Below the pieces are notes generated by a model. It had not been told where the DNA came from, searched no databases, and saw nothing but the letters and a program-made list of their open reading frames with translations. Positions 5,726-14,077 of a DNA stretch of 30,092 bases are shown here, piece after piece. Source of the DNA: Yinghuangia elevatio (GTDB lineage: Bacteria; Actinomycetota; Actinomycetes; Streptomycetales; Streptomycetaceae). Positions within the stretch are counted from its first letter, which is position 1. Every line of letters starts with the position of its first letter. A program made the translations under genes and the position numbers. The stretch covers positions 1 through 30,092 of the forward strand of contig NZ_JBEZFP010000118.1 of assembly GCF_040649515.1 (NCBI RefSeq), given 5' to 3'.

Positions 5726-7329
5726 GCCCCAGAGCGAAGAAGAAGCCAAGCGGAACCGTCACCTTCGTCGGTGCGGGCCCCGGCGATCCCCGACTCCTGA
5801 CCCTGCGCGCCGTCGAGGTGCTGGCCGAGGCCGACGTCGTCGTCGCCGACGCGGCCACGCGTGCCCAGGTGCTGTTCCACTGCCGTGCCGACGTCGAGGT
5901 CGTCGACCCCGCGGGTGCCGAGGACGGTGAGCCGCTCGCGGCCGCCGGCCGGGCGAAGCTGATCGTCACGGCGGCCCGTGCAGGCCGCGCCGTGGTGCGC
6001 ACCGTGGACGGCGACCCGGTTGTGGACCACGGCGTCGTCGACGAGATCACCGCCGTCGCCAAGGCGAAGGTGCCGTTCGAGGTCGTCCCCGGGGTACCGG
6101 TGTCGACCGCGGTCCCGGCGTACGCCGGTGTGCCGCTGACCGGCCCCCGCGCGGGCGGCGGGGTACGCGTGCTCGACACCGCGGAGCCGTCCGTGGACTG
6201 GGCGACCGTCGGCGCGACCGACGGCACGCTCGTGCTGCGTGGCGCGGTGGACCAGATCGCCGAGATCGCGCAGGAGCTCGTCGCGGGCGGACGCAAGCCG
6301 GCCACCCCGGTGGCGGTGACGACCCAGGGCACGACGACCGAGCAGCGCACCATCTGCTCGACGCTGGCCGCGGTCGCCGCCGACCTCAAGGCCGCGCGCG
6401 TCACGCTCCCGGCCGTCATAGTCGTCGGCGAGGTCGTGGGCCAGCGGGACATCCTGTCCTGGTTCGAGACCAAGCCGCTCTTCGGCTGGCGGGTCCTGGT
6501 GCCGCGCACCAAGGAGCAGTCGGCCTCGCTGTCCGAGCAGTTGCGCTCGTACGGTGCGGTGCCGCACGAGGTGCCGACCATCGCGGTCGAGCCGCCGCGT
6601 ACCCCGCAGCAGATGGAGCGGGCCATCAAGGGCCTGGTCACCGGACGCTACGAGTGGGTCGCGTTCACCTCGACCAACGCCGTCAAGGCGGTACGCGAGC
6701 GCTTCGAGGAGTACGGGCTCGACGCGCGCGCCTTCGCGGGCATCAAGGTGGCCGCGGTCGGCGAGCAGACCGCCCGCGCGCTCATCGACTTCGGCGTCAA
6801 GCCGGACCTGGTCCCGTCGGGCGAGCAGTCCGCGGCCGGGCTCCTGGAGGACTGGCCGCCGTACGACCCGGTCTTCGACCCGATCGACCGCGTCTTCCTG
6901 CCGCGCGCCGACATCGCCACCGAGACACTGGTGGCCGGTCTGGTGGAACTCGGCTGGGAGGTCGACGACGTCACGGCCTACCGCACCGTCCGGGCGGCGC
7001 CCCCGCCCGCGGACACCCGCGAGGCGATCAAGGGCGGCGGCTTCGACGCCGTGCTCTTCACGTCGTCCTCGACGGTCCGCAACCTGGTCGGCATCGCGGG
7101 CAAGCCGCACGCGGTGACGGTCATCGCGTGCATCGGCTCGGCGACCGCCAAGACCGCGGAGGAGCACGGCCTGCGGGTCGACGTGATGGCCCCCGAGCCG
7201 TCGGTCGCCGCCCTCGCCGAGGCCCTCGCGGAATTCGGCGCGGCCCGCCGCGCCTCACTCATCGAAGCAGGCGAACCGGTGACGAAGCCCAGCGAGCGCC
7301 GTCCCGGATCGCGGAGGAAGGCGAAGTAA
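5722..7329 (+). CDS. hemD: Uroporphyrinogen-III synthase fused to a divergent SUMT (tetrapyrrole methyltransferase) domain
   Basis: 535 residues from TTG at 5722, overlapping the hemC stop as TTGA; GGGGGAG lies 9 bases upstream and no ATG/GTG is available near. Residues about 12–260 form a CobA/CysG-type methyltransferase fold with VGAGPGDPRLLTLRAVEVL, FEVVPGV and PAYAGVPLT. The usual YDRLV and RLKGGDPFVFGRG motifs are absent or altered (VVADAA; RTVDGDPVVDHG), so methylation of uroporphyrinogen III is doubtful. Residues about 270–510 are uroporphyrinogen-III synthase (LFGWRVLVPRTKEQ, WVAFTSTNAV, VAAVGEQTARAL, VLFTSSSTVRN), which closes the macrocycle with inversion of ring D. The C-terminus is basic. 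Such fusions are normal in Streptomyces. Confidence 0.92.
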   Translation: MSPRAKKKPSGTVTFVGAGPGDPRLLTLRAVEVLAEADVVVADAATRAQVLFHCRADVEVVDPAGAEDGEPLAAAGRAKLIVTAARAGRAVVRTVDGDPVVDHGVVDEITAVAKAKVPFEVVPGVPVSTAVPAYAGVPLTGPRAGGGVRVLDTAEPSVDWATVGATDGTLVLRGAVDQIAEIAQELVAGGRKPATPVAVTTQGTTTEQRTICSTLAAVAADLKAARVTLPAVIVVGEVVGQRDILSWFETKPLFGWRVLVPRTKEQSASLSEQLRSYGAVPHEVPTIAVEPPRTPQQMERAIKGLVTGRYEWVAFTSTNAVKAVRERFEEYGLDARAFAGIKVAAVGEQTARALIDFGVKPDLVPSGEQSAAGLLEDWPPYDPVFDPIDRVFLPRADIATETLVAGLVELGWEVDDVTAYRTVRAAPPPADTREAIKGGGFDAVLFTSSSTVRNLVGIAGKPHAVTVIACIGSATAKTAEEHGLRVDVMAPEPSVAALAEALAEFGAARRASLIEAGEPVTKPSERRPGSRRKAK

Positions 7330-7332
7330 CCC

Positions 7333-8331
7333 ATGTCTGACGCGCTGTCAGGGTCCGGCGGGTTCCCTCTGGTTCGACCGAGGAGGCTGCGCCGGACCCC
7401 GGCGGTGCGCCGACTGGTCGCGGAGACCCGGCTGCACCCGGCCGACCTGATCCTGCCGCTCTTCGTACGCGAGGGCGCCACCGAGCCGGTGCCGATCTCC
7501 TCGATGCCCGGCGTCGTCCAGCACACCCGCGACACGCTGCGCAAAGCCGCTCACGAGGCCGTCTCGGCCGGTGTGGGCGGCTTGATGCTGTTCGGGATCC
7601 CGTCGGCGAAGGACGCCTGCGGCAGCGCCGGCACCGACCCGGACGGGATCCTCCAGGTCGCCCTGCGCGACGTCGCGGCCGAAGTCGGCGACGACACGGT
7701 GATCATGTCGGACCTGTGCCTCGACGAGTTCACCGACCACGGCCACTGCGGCGTGCTGCGCGAGGACGGCACCGTCGACAACGACGCCACCCTCGACCGG
7801 TACGCGGAGATGGCCGTCGTGCAGGCCGAGGCGGGCGCCCACATGCTCGGCCCGAGCGGCATGATGGACGGTCAGGTCGCGCACGTACGCCGGGCGTTGG
7901 ACGCCGCCGGCCACACGGACGTGTCGATCCTCGCGTACAGCGCCAAGTACGCGAGCGGCTTCTACGGCCCCTTCCGCGAGGCCGTCGAGTCCACGCTGCA
8001 GGGCGACCGCATGAGCTACCAGCAGGACCCGGCCAATGCCGACGAGTCCCTGCGCGAGGTGCTGCTCGACATCGCCGAGGGCGCCGACATGGTGATGGTG
8101 AAGCCCGCGATGTCGTACCTCGACATCGTGCGGCGCATCGCCGACGAGGTCCATGTCCCGGTCGCCGCGTACCAGGTGAGCGGCGAGTACGCGATGGTCG
8201 AGGCCGCCGCCGCCAACGGCTGGATCGACCGCGACCGGGTGATCCTGGAGACCCTCACCGGCATCCGCCGCGCGGGCGCGACCAGCATCCTCACCTACTG
8301 GGCCGCCGAGGTCGCGCGCAAGCTCCGCTGA
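7333..8331 (+). CDS. hemB: Delta-aminolevulinic acid dehydratase (porphobilinogen synthase)
   Basis: 332 residues, three bases after the hemD stop. It condenses two 5-aminolevulinate molecules to porphobilinogen. The two active-site lysines are K205 (YSAKYASGFYGPFR) and K257 (MVMVKPAMSYLDI). The metal-binding loop DLCLDEFTDHGHCG (127–140) keeps C129 and C139 but has Asp where a strict zinc enzyme has the middle Cys, so it is intermediate between the zinc and the magnesium/potassium types. MLGPSGMMDGQ and the C-terminal GATSILTYWA are also family signatures. As the last gene of the rex-hem operon it acts, as an enzyme, before hemC. Confidence 0.97.
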   Translation: MSDALSGSGGFPLVRPRRLRRTPAVRRLVAETRLHPADLILPLFVREGATEPVPISSMPGVVQHTRDTLRKAAHEAVSAGVGGLMLFGIPSAKDACGSAGTDPDGILQVALRDVAAEVGDDTVIMSDLCLDEFTDHGHCGVLREDGTVDNDATLDRYAEMAVVQAEAGAHMLGPSGMMDGQVAHVRRALDAAGHTDVSILAYSAKYASGFYGPFREAVESTLQGDRMSYQQDPANADESLREVLLDIAEGADMVMVKPAMSYLDIVRRIADEVHVPVAAYQVSGEYAMVEAAAANGWIDRDRVILETLTGIRRAGATSILTYWAAEVARKLR

Positions 8332-8375
8332 CCCGCGAGCCGCCACGGGGCGTGCGTCACAAGCTGCTTCGAGCC

Positions 8376-8393
8376 GCGCGTCGCGAGACGCGC
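8376..8393 (+). terminator. Hairpin after hemB
   Basis: GCGCGTC-GCGA-GACGCGC, a perfect 7-bp stem with a GNRA tetraloop, begins 45 bases after the hemB stop and is followed by more GC-rich self-complementary sequence. It is the likely end of the hem transcript. No T-tract. Confidence 0.45.
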
Positions 8394-8555
8394 CGAAGTG
8401 CGCGTCGCGCGCCTTGGATGGCGAACCGTGCCGTGCGGCAAACCCGCCGAACGTAAAGAACATCCTTGGCTATGAGGTTGCGGGTGTCTCACTGTGCAGT
8501 CGTTTTCCTATCATGCGAAACGCTCCTGTAGGACGACGAAGGATCGGGCGACCGC

Positions 8556-10184
8556 ATGACGGACGGGATCCGAGGATCATGGTTCCGGGACAGGCGAAAC
8601 CTCCGGTGGAGCGCGCAGCAGGCGGACCTTGACTCCCAGGTCCTGAGAGACGCCCTGCACACGGCAGTTGGCGGAGTGCGGCGGGTATTGCGGGACACCC
8701 CGCCCGAGTGGCGCGCGAGCGGGGCCTACAGCCGCGTGCTCTGCCAACTCGCGGGACACGGTGTGGTGGTCGGCCTGCGCGACGGACTCCTGGACGTACC
8801 AGTGCAGTTGCCCCGGCCCCCGGATCACGGGCAGGCCTGGGCCTCCCGTACGATCCTGCACCGCATGGTGCGCGAGCTTGCGATCGACGAGGCCCTGCGC
8901 GGGCTGCTCGGGGACCTGTCGGACGTCGTCGGCGACGACGGGCTCGACGACGTGATGGCCGAGGCGGGTCTCCTGGGGGCCGACACGGTGTGGCGTACCC
9001 GGGTCGCCGAACCGCTGGAAAAACTGGACGCATTGTGGGCCACTGCCACGCGCGCGGTGCTGTGTCGGGAACCGTCCGGCGAACTCCTTTGGCAGCTGGA
9101 CATGTTGCTGCCGTCCTCGGTGGGCGCGAATGCGGTGCCACAGTCGCCGGGTGACTTCCTGGAGGCCCTGCATGCCCGGGTCACCGAAGGGGACATCGCC
9201 TGGGGTGCCATCGAAGGCCCTTATGAACAAGGGAAGTTGGGCGCGGCGCTGGTCGACGGGCAGCCCCCGGCGGCAACCGCGGAGAACCCGTGGCTGACGA
9301 ACGCCACCGCGGCCGCGGACATCTCGGCCGCGGACATCTCTGTCGCGGACATCTCGGTCGCGTCGACGTCCGCCACGGAGCCCGCGCACTTGCCGGTTGC
9401 GGCGGACCAGGCGGTTCCGGCGGATCAGGCCGGTCCGTTCTCGGCGACTGCCGCCGCCACGAGGGTCGTGGCGCTCTTCTGGGACTGGACGCGGGGGCTG
9501 TGCCTGCGCCTGCACGCGTGCGTGGTCTCGGGTCTCATGCCCGTCGCGGCGTCGATCTACTGGGAGGCCGTGGCGCGGGCACTGGCTCTGTTCGCCCCTG
9601 CTGCCCCTGCGCCCCCCGCGGCACCTGCCCCCGCTTCCGTCACCGCCACTTCCGCCACTTCCGCCGCCCCTGCCGCTCCCGTCGACGAACGCGCCGAAGC
9701 CGAGACGCCGCTGCCCCTCCCGGCCCCGCGCGCCGCTTCCGTCGACGCTCCCGCTGCCGACCTTCCCCCTGCCGACCTTCCCGCAGGCGACCCGGCTGCC
9801 GTTGACACCGCTGCCGTCGACCCGGCCGGCGTCGACGCTCCGTCCGTCCGCATCCCCGCCGTCGGGACCCCGGCCGCGCCCCGGTTGGTCGATCCCTTCC
9901 CGTCGGCGCCGCCCGCGTCCGCTCCGCCGCCGCCACCGGAGAAGGATCGAACACCGCTGCCCGCGAAGGGAGTTCCGGCACCCGCCGAAGCGGCGGCGCC
10001 GTCCGGACCGCCGAGGCCGACCGCCGAGGTGCGTGCGCCCGAGACCGCCGGATCGCGTTTGTCCGTCCCGGACTCGGCATCGGTGAACACGGACCTCCGG
10101 GACATGATCGACACGATTGCCCGGACCATGTCCCCGATCGCCGCCGCGGCCGACCGGTCCCGGCGCTCGGTCCGCCGGGCGTGA
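8556..10184 (+). CDS. Hypothetical protein with Ala/Pro-rich low-complexity C-terminal half
   Basis: 542 residues; ATG at 8556 with GAAGGA about 10 bases upstream. I recognise no family. Residues 1–245 are ordinary mixed-composition sequence, probably helical, with conserved-looking DTPPEWRASGAYSRVLCQLAGHG. Residues ~254–271 are a tandem ADIS-type repeat from a 15-bp DNA repeat. Residues ~300–345 contain a Trp/Leu-rich amphipathic or membrane-associated stretch (VVALFWDWTRGLCLRLHACVV). Residues 350–515 are Pro/Ala/Asp-rich and likely disordered, and the end is basic (DRSRRSVRRA). It follows the hem operon but is separated by 224 bp and a hairpin, so it is probably a separate unit. Confidence 0.65.
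   Translation: MTDGIRGSWFRDRRNLRWSAQQADLDSQVLRDALHTAVGGVRRVLRDTPPEWRASGAYSRVLCQLAGHGVVVGLRDGLLDVPVQLPRPPDHGQAWASRTILHRMVRELAIDEALRGLLGDLSDVVGDDGLDDVMAEAGLLGADTVWRTRVAEPLEKLDALWATATRAVLCREPSGELLWQLDMLLPSSVGANAVPQSPGDFLEALHARVTEGDIAWGAIEGPYEQGKLGAALVDGQPPAATAENPWLTNATAAADISAADISVADISVASTSATEPAHLPVAADQAVPADQAGPFSATAAATRVVALFWDWTRGLCLRLHACVVSGLMPVAASIYWEAVARALALFAPAAPAPPAAPAPASVTATSATSAAPAAPVDERAEAETPLPLPAPRAASVDAPAADLPPADLPAGDPAAVDTAAVDPAGVDAPSVRIPAVGTPAAPRLVDPFPSAPPASAPPPPPEKDRTPLPAKGVPAPAEAAAPSGPPRPTAEVRAPETAGSRLSVPDSASVNTDLRDMIDTIARTMSPIAAAADRSRRSVRRA
9315..9359 (+). repeat. Three 15-bp tandem repeats inside the hypothetical gene
   Basis: GCGGACATCTC(g/t)G(c/t)C occurs three times in a row (9315–9329, 9330–9344, 9345–9359), encoding ADIS(A/V) each time. 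The multiple-of-three length keeps frame. Slippage in low-complexity coding DNA is the simplest explanation. Confidence 0.85.
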
Positions 10185-10200
10185 CAGCGGGCGTGACAAC

Positions 10201-10223
10201 CGGCGGCGAGCCGAGTGCCGCCG
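10201..10223. terminator. Bidirectional hairpin between convergent genes
   Basis: CGGCGGC-(9)-GCCGCCG lies in the 53-bp gap between the stops of the hypothetical gene (10184) and the minus-strand DUF2786 gene (10238). The short 7-bp stem makes this a modest call. Confidence 0.4.
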
Positions 10224-10237
10224 CCGACCGCGGTACG

Positions 10238-11563
10238 TCAGGCGTTGCCGATCGGGCGGGGCTGCAACCGCGCCCGGTCCGCGGCCGCCTTGCCGTGGAT
10301 CCAGCCTTCCTCGTCGCGGATCCGGACCCGGTGCGTCGTCAGGTTCGGGAACATCTCCTCGGCGGCCTCGCGTACGGCGACGTCCCGGGCGGCAAGCACC
10401 GGCAGGAGCGCGTCGTCGGAGCCGGCCGGGCTTGCCGCGCCGTCGGCGTCGACCCGCCCCGCGCCTGCTCCGGCCGCCGCCTCACGGGCGGCTTCGCGTT
10501 CGGCCCGCAGGGCGGCCGCCGAGAGGCGCTCGCCGATGCGGCCCGCGTACGCAATGAGGAACGACTGCCGGAAGTCGCGTGAGCCCGACCGATTGCGCCC
10601 GCCGCGCGAGCGGCCTCCGGCGCGCGTCATCGCCGCGGTCGCCTGCACGAGCAGCGACGTGTAGAGGAGTTCGACCGCGTCGACGTCGGTGTCGAAGCCG
10701 ATGACCGTGGAGAAGCCGAAGTCGGGGGACCAGACCGTACGGCAGCGGTTCGCCTCGGCGACCGCGTCCAGCAGCATCGCCTTGGCCTCGTCGTAGGGCG
10801 CGTCCACGCCGACCCGGACGGCGGTGGGCCGTACGCCGGGTCCCGCACCGGGGCCGGCCGCGAGCAAGGCCTCGTCGATGCTGTGCCGGGCCATGAGTTC
10901 CTGGGCCTTGGCGGACAGCGCCTCGGCCTCCTCGGGGAACTCGGTCGACTCCGCCTTGGCGAGCAGCGCGCGGATGCGTCCGAGCATGCGCGGCGGCTCG
11001 GCGCCGGTTCCGCGGCCGTTCGCGGCGGCCGGATCGGCGCCGTGCCGCGGCCCCGGTTCGGCGGCCTCGGCGTGCAGCGGCACGATGCCCGGGAGGCGGG
11101 CGAGCACCCGCAGGACTTCGAGCACGTAGCCGGCACAGGTGAAGCGGGTCACATTCATCCGTGCGGCCAGTCCGGGCAGGTATGTGTCGTCGCCGTCCCA
11201 CCACACGTCCGCGTCCAGCTCGCGTATCTGCCGCTGCCACCGGGGTCCGCCCGCGGCCGCGGACTCGCGGCGCTGCGCCGCGGCGACGACGTCGACGGCG
11301 ATGCGGACGTGCCGGTCGGCCGGGCGCTCGTCGGCGAAGGCGCGGTCCACCATGCGTACGACGTCGGCGGGCTGCCATCCGCGGGCCCAGCAGCCGGCCG
11401 CGACACGTTCCGCGAGGGCGAGGTACGCCCTGCTCATGTCCGGCCACCGCGCGGCCGACTCGGCCAGCCGGGACGCCCCGGAGTCGACCGCGAGCTGCAC
11501 GGCGTCCTCGTCGGGCGCGCCGATGAGGCCGTGCAGGATCTCGTCCAGGAGTGCGGAGGGCAT
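10238..11563 (-). CDS. DUF2786 domain-containing protein
   Basis: 441 residues from ATG at 11563. The frame is open for 40 more codons upstream, but that part is Arg/Cys-rich and unlike a protein start, and MPSALLDEILHGLIG is a typical beginning. The DUF2786 signature is clear in the middle: RIRALLAKAESTEFPEEAEA, then SAKAQELMARHSIDEALL, followed by a C-terminal region with SFLIAYAGRIGERL and VRDEEGW-like motifs. The function of DUF2786 is not known; no catalytic motif, signal peptide or membrane segment is visible, so a cytoplasmic protein is likely. It faces the divergent DUF4328 gene. Confidence 0.82.
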   Translation of the reverse strand: MPSALLDEILHGLIGAPDEDAVQLAVDSGASRLAESAARWPDMSRAYLALAERVAAGCWARGWQPADVVRMVDRAFADERPADRHVRIAVDVVAAAQRRESAAAGGPRWQRQIRELDADVWWDGDDTYLPGLAARMNVTRFTCAGYVLEVLRVLARLPGIVPLHAEAAEPGPRHGADPAAANGRGTGAEPPRMLGRIRALLAKAESTEFPEEAEALSAKAQELMARHSIDEALLAAGPGAGPGVRPTAVRVGVDAPYDEAKAMLLDAVAEANRCRTVWSPDFGFSTVIGFDTDVDAVELLYTSLLVQATAAMTRAGGRSRGGRNRSGSRDFRQSFLIAYAGRIGERLSAAALRAEREAAREAAAGAGAGRVDADGAASPAGSDDALLPVLAARDVAVREAAEEMFPNLTTHRVRIRDEEGWIHGKAAADRARLQPRPIGNA

Positions 11564-11657
11564 CCGTCCATTGTCCGGTACGCGGCGGCAACCGCGGTCC
11601 GCCGAGTCGGCGCACCCCGCGTGCGCGGCCGGTCGGTGCGGTTCCCGGACAAGGCGG

Positions 11658-11686
11658 GTGACCTTGATCGTCCGGCACGGCATGAT
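11658..11686 (+). promoter_or_regulatory. Promoter of DUF4328 gene 1
   Basis: GTGACC-N17-CATGAT. The same hexamers and spacing recur at 12690–12718 before the paralogous gene, with extra conservation around them (GTGACCTTG before, GATGC.CGCTAC after). Conservation in both copies supports a real promoter. Confidence 0.6.
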
Positions 11687-11756
11687 GCCCGCTACGCCAT
11701 CCGCCCCGGCCGCGTTCCGTCGCAGGCCGGTCCCACGGCCTCACCGGGGGTCCCTC

Positions 11757-12662
11757 TTGCTGTGCCCTGACTGCGGCGCCGAGTCCGCATTTGCGACCCG
11801 CTGCACCGACTGCGGAGCGCCGCTGCCCGGCCCGGTCGACCCGCGGCCGCCGACCTCCGACGGCTGGCAGTTGTGGCGGATCAAGCCGCTCGTCCGCCTG
11901 GCGGTCGTGCTGTACGTCCTGCTCGGCGCCACCGTGATCGCCTTCGCCGTCTCCGCCGCGGCGTACCTCCACCGGGCCGAGCGCGTGGACGATTTCTTCC
12001 ACGGCGACCCGAAGGCCAGGTCGTTCGGCGACCTGAAGGCGATGGCCGCGGCGGACGACTTCGTCGTCGTGAGCACGACGGTCTCCACGGTCGCGCTGGC
12101 GGTGACGGGGGCCGTTTTCATCGCCTGGTTCCACCGGGCCCGGCGGAACGTGATGTGGATGGGACCGGACCGCCCGCGGCTGGGCCCGGGCTGGTCGGTC
12201 GGCGGATGGTTCTGCCCGGTGGTGAACCTGTGGTTCCCGGCGCGTATCGCGCACGACATCTGGACGGGGAGCCACGGGGCGCGGGGCGCCCGGCAGACCG
12301 GCGGTCCGGTCGGACGCACGGTCCTGATCACATGTTGGTGGGTTCCGTTCGTCCTCGCCGTGTCCGTGGACCGGCTCGTCGCGGGGTTCGGGGCGGTCGC
12401 CGACCGGTTCCACATCCTCCCGTTCGACGACGGCACCGACGGGTTCCTGCTGTGGAGCCGGATCGCGGCGGCGTCGGGGCTGCTCATGGTGGTCGCCGGC
12501 GCGTTCGCGATCCCCCTGGTGCACCGCGTCACCGCGCTCCAGACGGAGCGGACCCGGCAGTTGTGGGCGACGCACGGGTCGCCGCCGCGATGGCGTACGA
12601 CCGCCGCGGCCTCGATCGCGCCTCTCCCGAGGTCCCCGTGGGCCGAGGCAGCGCGGGACTGA
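11757..12662 (+). CDS. Zinc-ribbon DUF4328 membrane protein, copy 1
   Basis: 301 residues from TTG at 11757, chosen because it yields MLCPDCG, aligns with the start of copy 2 and follows GGGGG; an upstream in-frame ATG at 11682 lies inside the promoter. The N-terminus has two CxxC pairs (LCPDCG, RCTDCG) of a zinc ribbon. A hydrophobic helix starts near residue 44 (LVRLAVVLYVLLGATVIAFA), others follow, and the DUF4328 hallmark GWSVGGWFCPVVNLWFPARI is near the middle, then HDIWTGS. The function of DUF4328 is unknown. The next gene is a tandem paralogue. Confidence 0.8.
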   Translation: MLCPDCGAESAFATRCTDCGAPLPGPVDPRPPTSDGWQLWRIKPLVRLAVVLYVLLGATVIAFAVSAAAYLHRAERVDDFFHGDPKARSFGDLKAMAAADDFVVVSTTVSTVALAVTGAVFIAWFHRARRNVMWMGPDRPRLGPGWSVGGWFCPVVNLWFPARIAHDIWTGSHGARGARQTGGPVGRTVLITCWWVPFVLAVSVDRLVAGFGAVADRFHILPFDDGTDGFLLWSRIAAASGLLMVVAGAFAIPLVHRVTALQTERTRQLWATHGSPPRWRTTAAASIAPLPRSPWAEAARD

Positions 12663-12689
12663 GCCCACTGCGGGGCCCGGAAATCGCGC

Positions 12690-12718
12690 GTGACCTTGCT
12701 ACCCCGACGCGGCATGAT
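12690..12718 (+). promoter_or_regulatory. Promoter of DUF4328 gene 2
   Basis: GTGACC-N17-CATGAT, identical in hexamers and spacing to 11658–11686, 27 bases after the stop of copy 1. Each paralogue therefore appears to have its own promoter rather than sharing one transcript. Confidence 0.6.
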
Positions 12719-12781
12719 GCGCGCTACACGAACCGGCCGCTTCCTGCCGCGGCCCGTCTCATGCCATTTCGGGGGGTTCAT

Positions 12782-14035
12782 TTGTTGTGCCCGGATTGCG
12801 GTGCGACCTCGACGCTTTCCACGCGTTGCACGAACTGCGGGAGACCCGCGGCCGGTCCGGGCGCCGACCCGTGCCGGCCCGGCGGCGGTGCCGACGACCG
12901 CGCCGACGACCACCGAGGCGACCGCCCGGACGACCGCCCGGACGACCGCGACGAAGCCGCCTGGAGCTTCGCGGAGGACCGCGGTGACGACTCGTGGCGG
13001 TCGCCAGCGGACACGGTCGGCACACTCGAGTCCGCCAAGGCGGCCCGCGCCGCCTGGGACACCGCCCCGCCGGCCCCGGCCGCCCAGGGCTGGCAGCTGT
13101 GGCAGCTCAAGTCCGTCGGCGGCCTGGCGATCGCGTTGTACGCACTGCTCGCGGCCTCGATGGCGGCCTCGGCGGCCGTCGCCGTGGCGAGTTTCCGGCG
13201 GGCGTCGCTGGTCGGGGACCTGCGCGACGCCGATCCGTTCGACGTCGATCCATTCAGCGGCGAACTGGGCGGCGTGAGCCTGGACGAGTTGGCGTCGGCG
13301 GACGACTTCGTCCTCGTCGCCTCGGGGCTCGACATGATCGTGTTCATCGCCACGGCCGTGGTGTTCGTCGTCTGGTTCTTCCGTGCCCGGAAGAACGTCG
13401 AGATGTTCGGGTTGCACCGGCCGCGGCTCGGCCGCGGGTGGGCGATCGGCGGATGGATCTGCCCGGTGGTCAACATGTGGTTCCCGGCGCGGATCGCCAG
13501 TGATCTGTGGAAGGGCAGCGACGCGTCCAAGGGCGCCGCCGACATCGGCAACCCGTTCGGCCGCGTCACGCTGATCGCCAGTTGGTGGGTGGCGTTCTCG
13601 GTGGCCACCGTGATCAACCGGGTCGGCACAGCTCGCGCCCGCGACGGCTACAGCCAGGACGACACCGGGTCGCTCGACGACGTCATCGCGTCGGACCGCC
13701 TCGGCGCGATCGCGGGCGTGCTCTTTGTGATCGCCGGAGTCTTCGCGATCCTGCTGGTGCGCCGCATCACCGCGCTCCAGAACGAGCGCACCGGGCAACT
13801 GTGGGCGATGAGCGGGCCGCAGGCGATGTGGGGTGCGCCGCCGACGTCCGGCGGCTTCCCGGTCCCGGCGCCGCCGCAGGCCCCGCTGCCGCCGAGCTCC
13901 GAGCCCTCGGCGCAGCCCGGGCAGCCCGCGCAGCCCGGGCGGCCCGCGCAGCCCGGGCGGCCCGCACTGTCCGAGGCGTCGAACTCGCAGCCCGGGCAGC
14001 CCCCGCAGCCCTCACAGCCCGAGCCGCAGTCCTGA
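12782..14035 (+). CDS. Zinc-ribbon DUF4328 membrane protein, copy 2
   Basis: 417 residues from TTG at 12782 (MLCPDCGA), preceded by GGGGGG; an in-frame ATG at 12761 without a ribosome-binding site is the alternative. The zinc ribbon (LCPDCG, RCTNCG) is followed by an acidic Arg/Asp repeat-like linker (about 37–75) absent from copy 1. Then come GWQLWQLKSVGGLAIALYAL with the first membrane helix, a second helix (MIVFIATAVVFVVWFF), the hallmark WAIGGWICPVVNMWFPARI and SDLWKGS. It ends in a Pro/Gln/Gly tail built from imperfect 18-bp DNA repeats near 13920–13970. Alignment with copy 1 shows a tandem duplication followed by growth of linker and tail. Function unknown. Confidence 0.8.
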   Translation: MLCPDCGATSTLSTRCTNCGRPAAGPGADPCRPGGGADDRADDHRGDRPDDRPDDRDEAAWSFAEDRGDDSWRSPADTVGTLESAKAARAAWDTAPPAPAAQGWQLWQLKSVGGLAIALYALLAASMAASAAVAVASFRRASLVGDLRDADPFDVDPFSGELGGVSLDELASADDFVLVASGLDMIVFIATAVVFVVWFFRARKNVEMFGLHRPRLGRGWAIGGWICPVVNMWFPARIASDLWKGSDASKGAADIGNPFGRVTLIASWWVAFSVATVINRVGTARARDGYSQDDTGSLDDVIASDRLGAIAGVLFVIAGVFAILLVRRITALQNERTGQLWAMSGPQAMWGAPPTSGGFPVPAPPQAPLPPSSEPSAQPGQPAQPGRPAQPGRPALSEASNSQPGQPPQPSQPEPQS

Positions 14036-14077
14036 CGACCGTTCGCCGACAGCAGGACGCCGCCGATGTCCAACTGC

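Noticed and set aside
5365..7167. 600-codon minus-strand frame across hemC/hemD
   Set aside because: Antisense to well-supported genes and of biased Arg/Gly/Asp composition.
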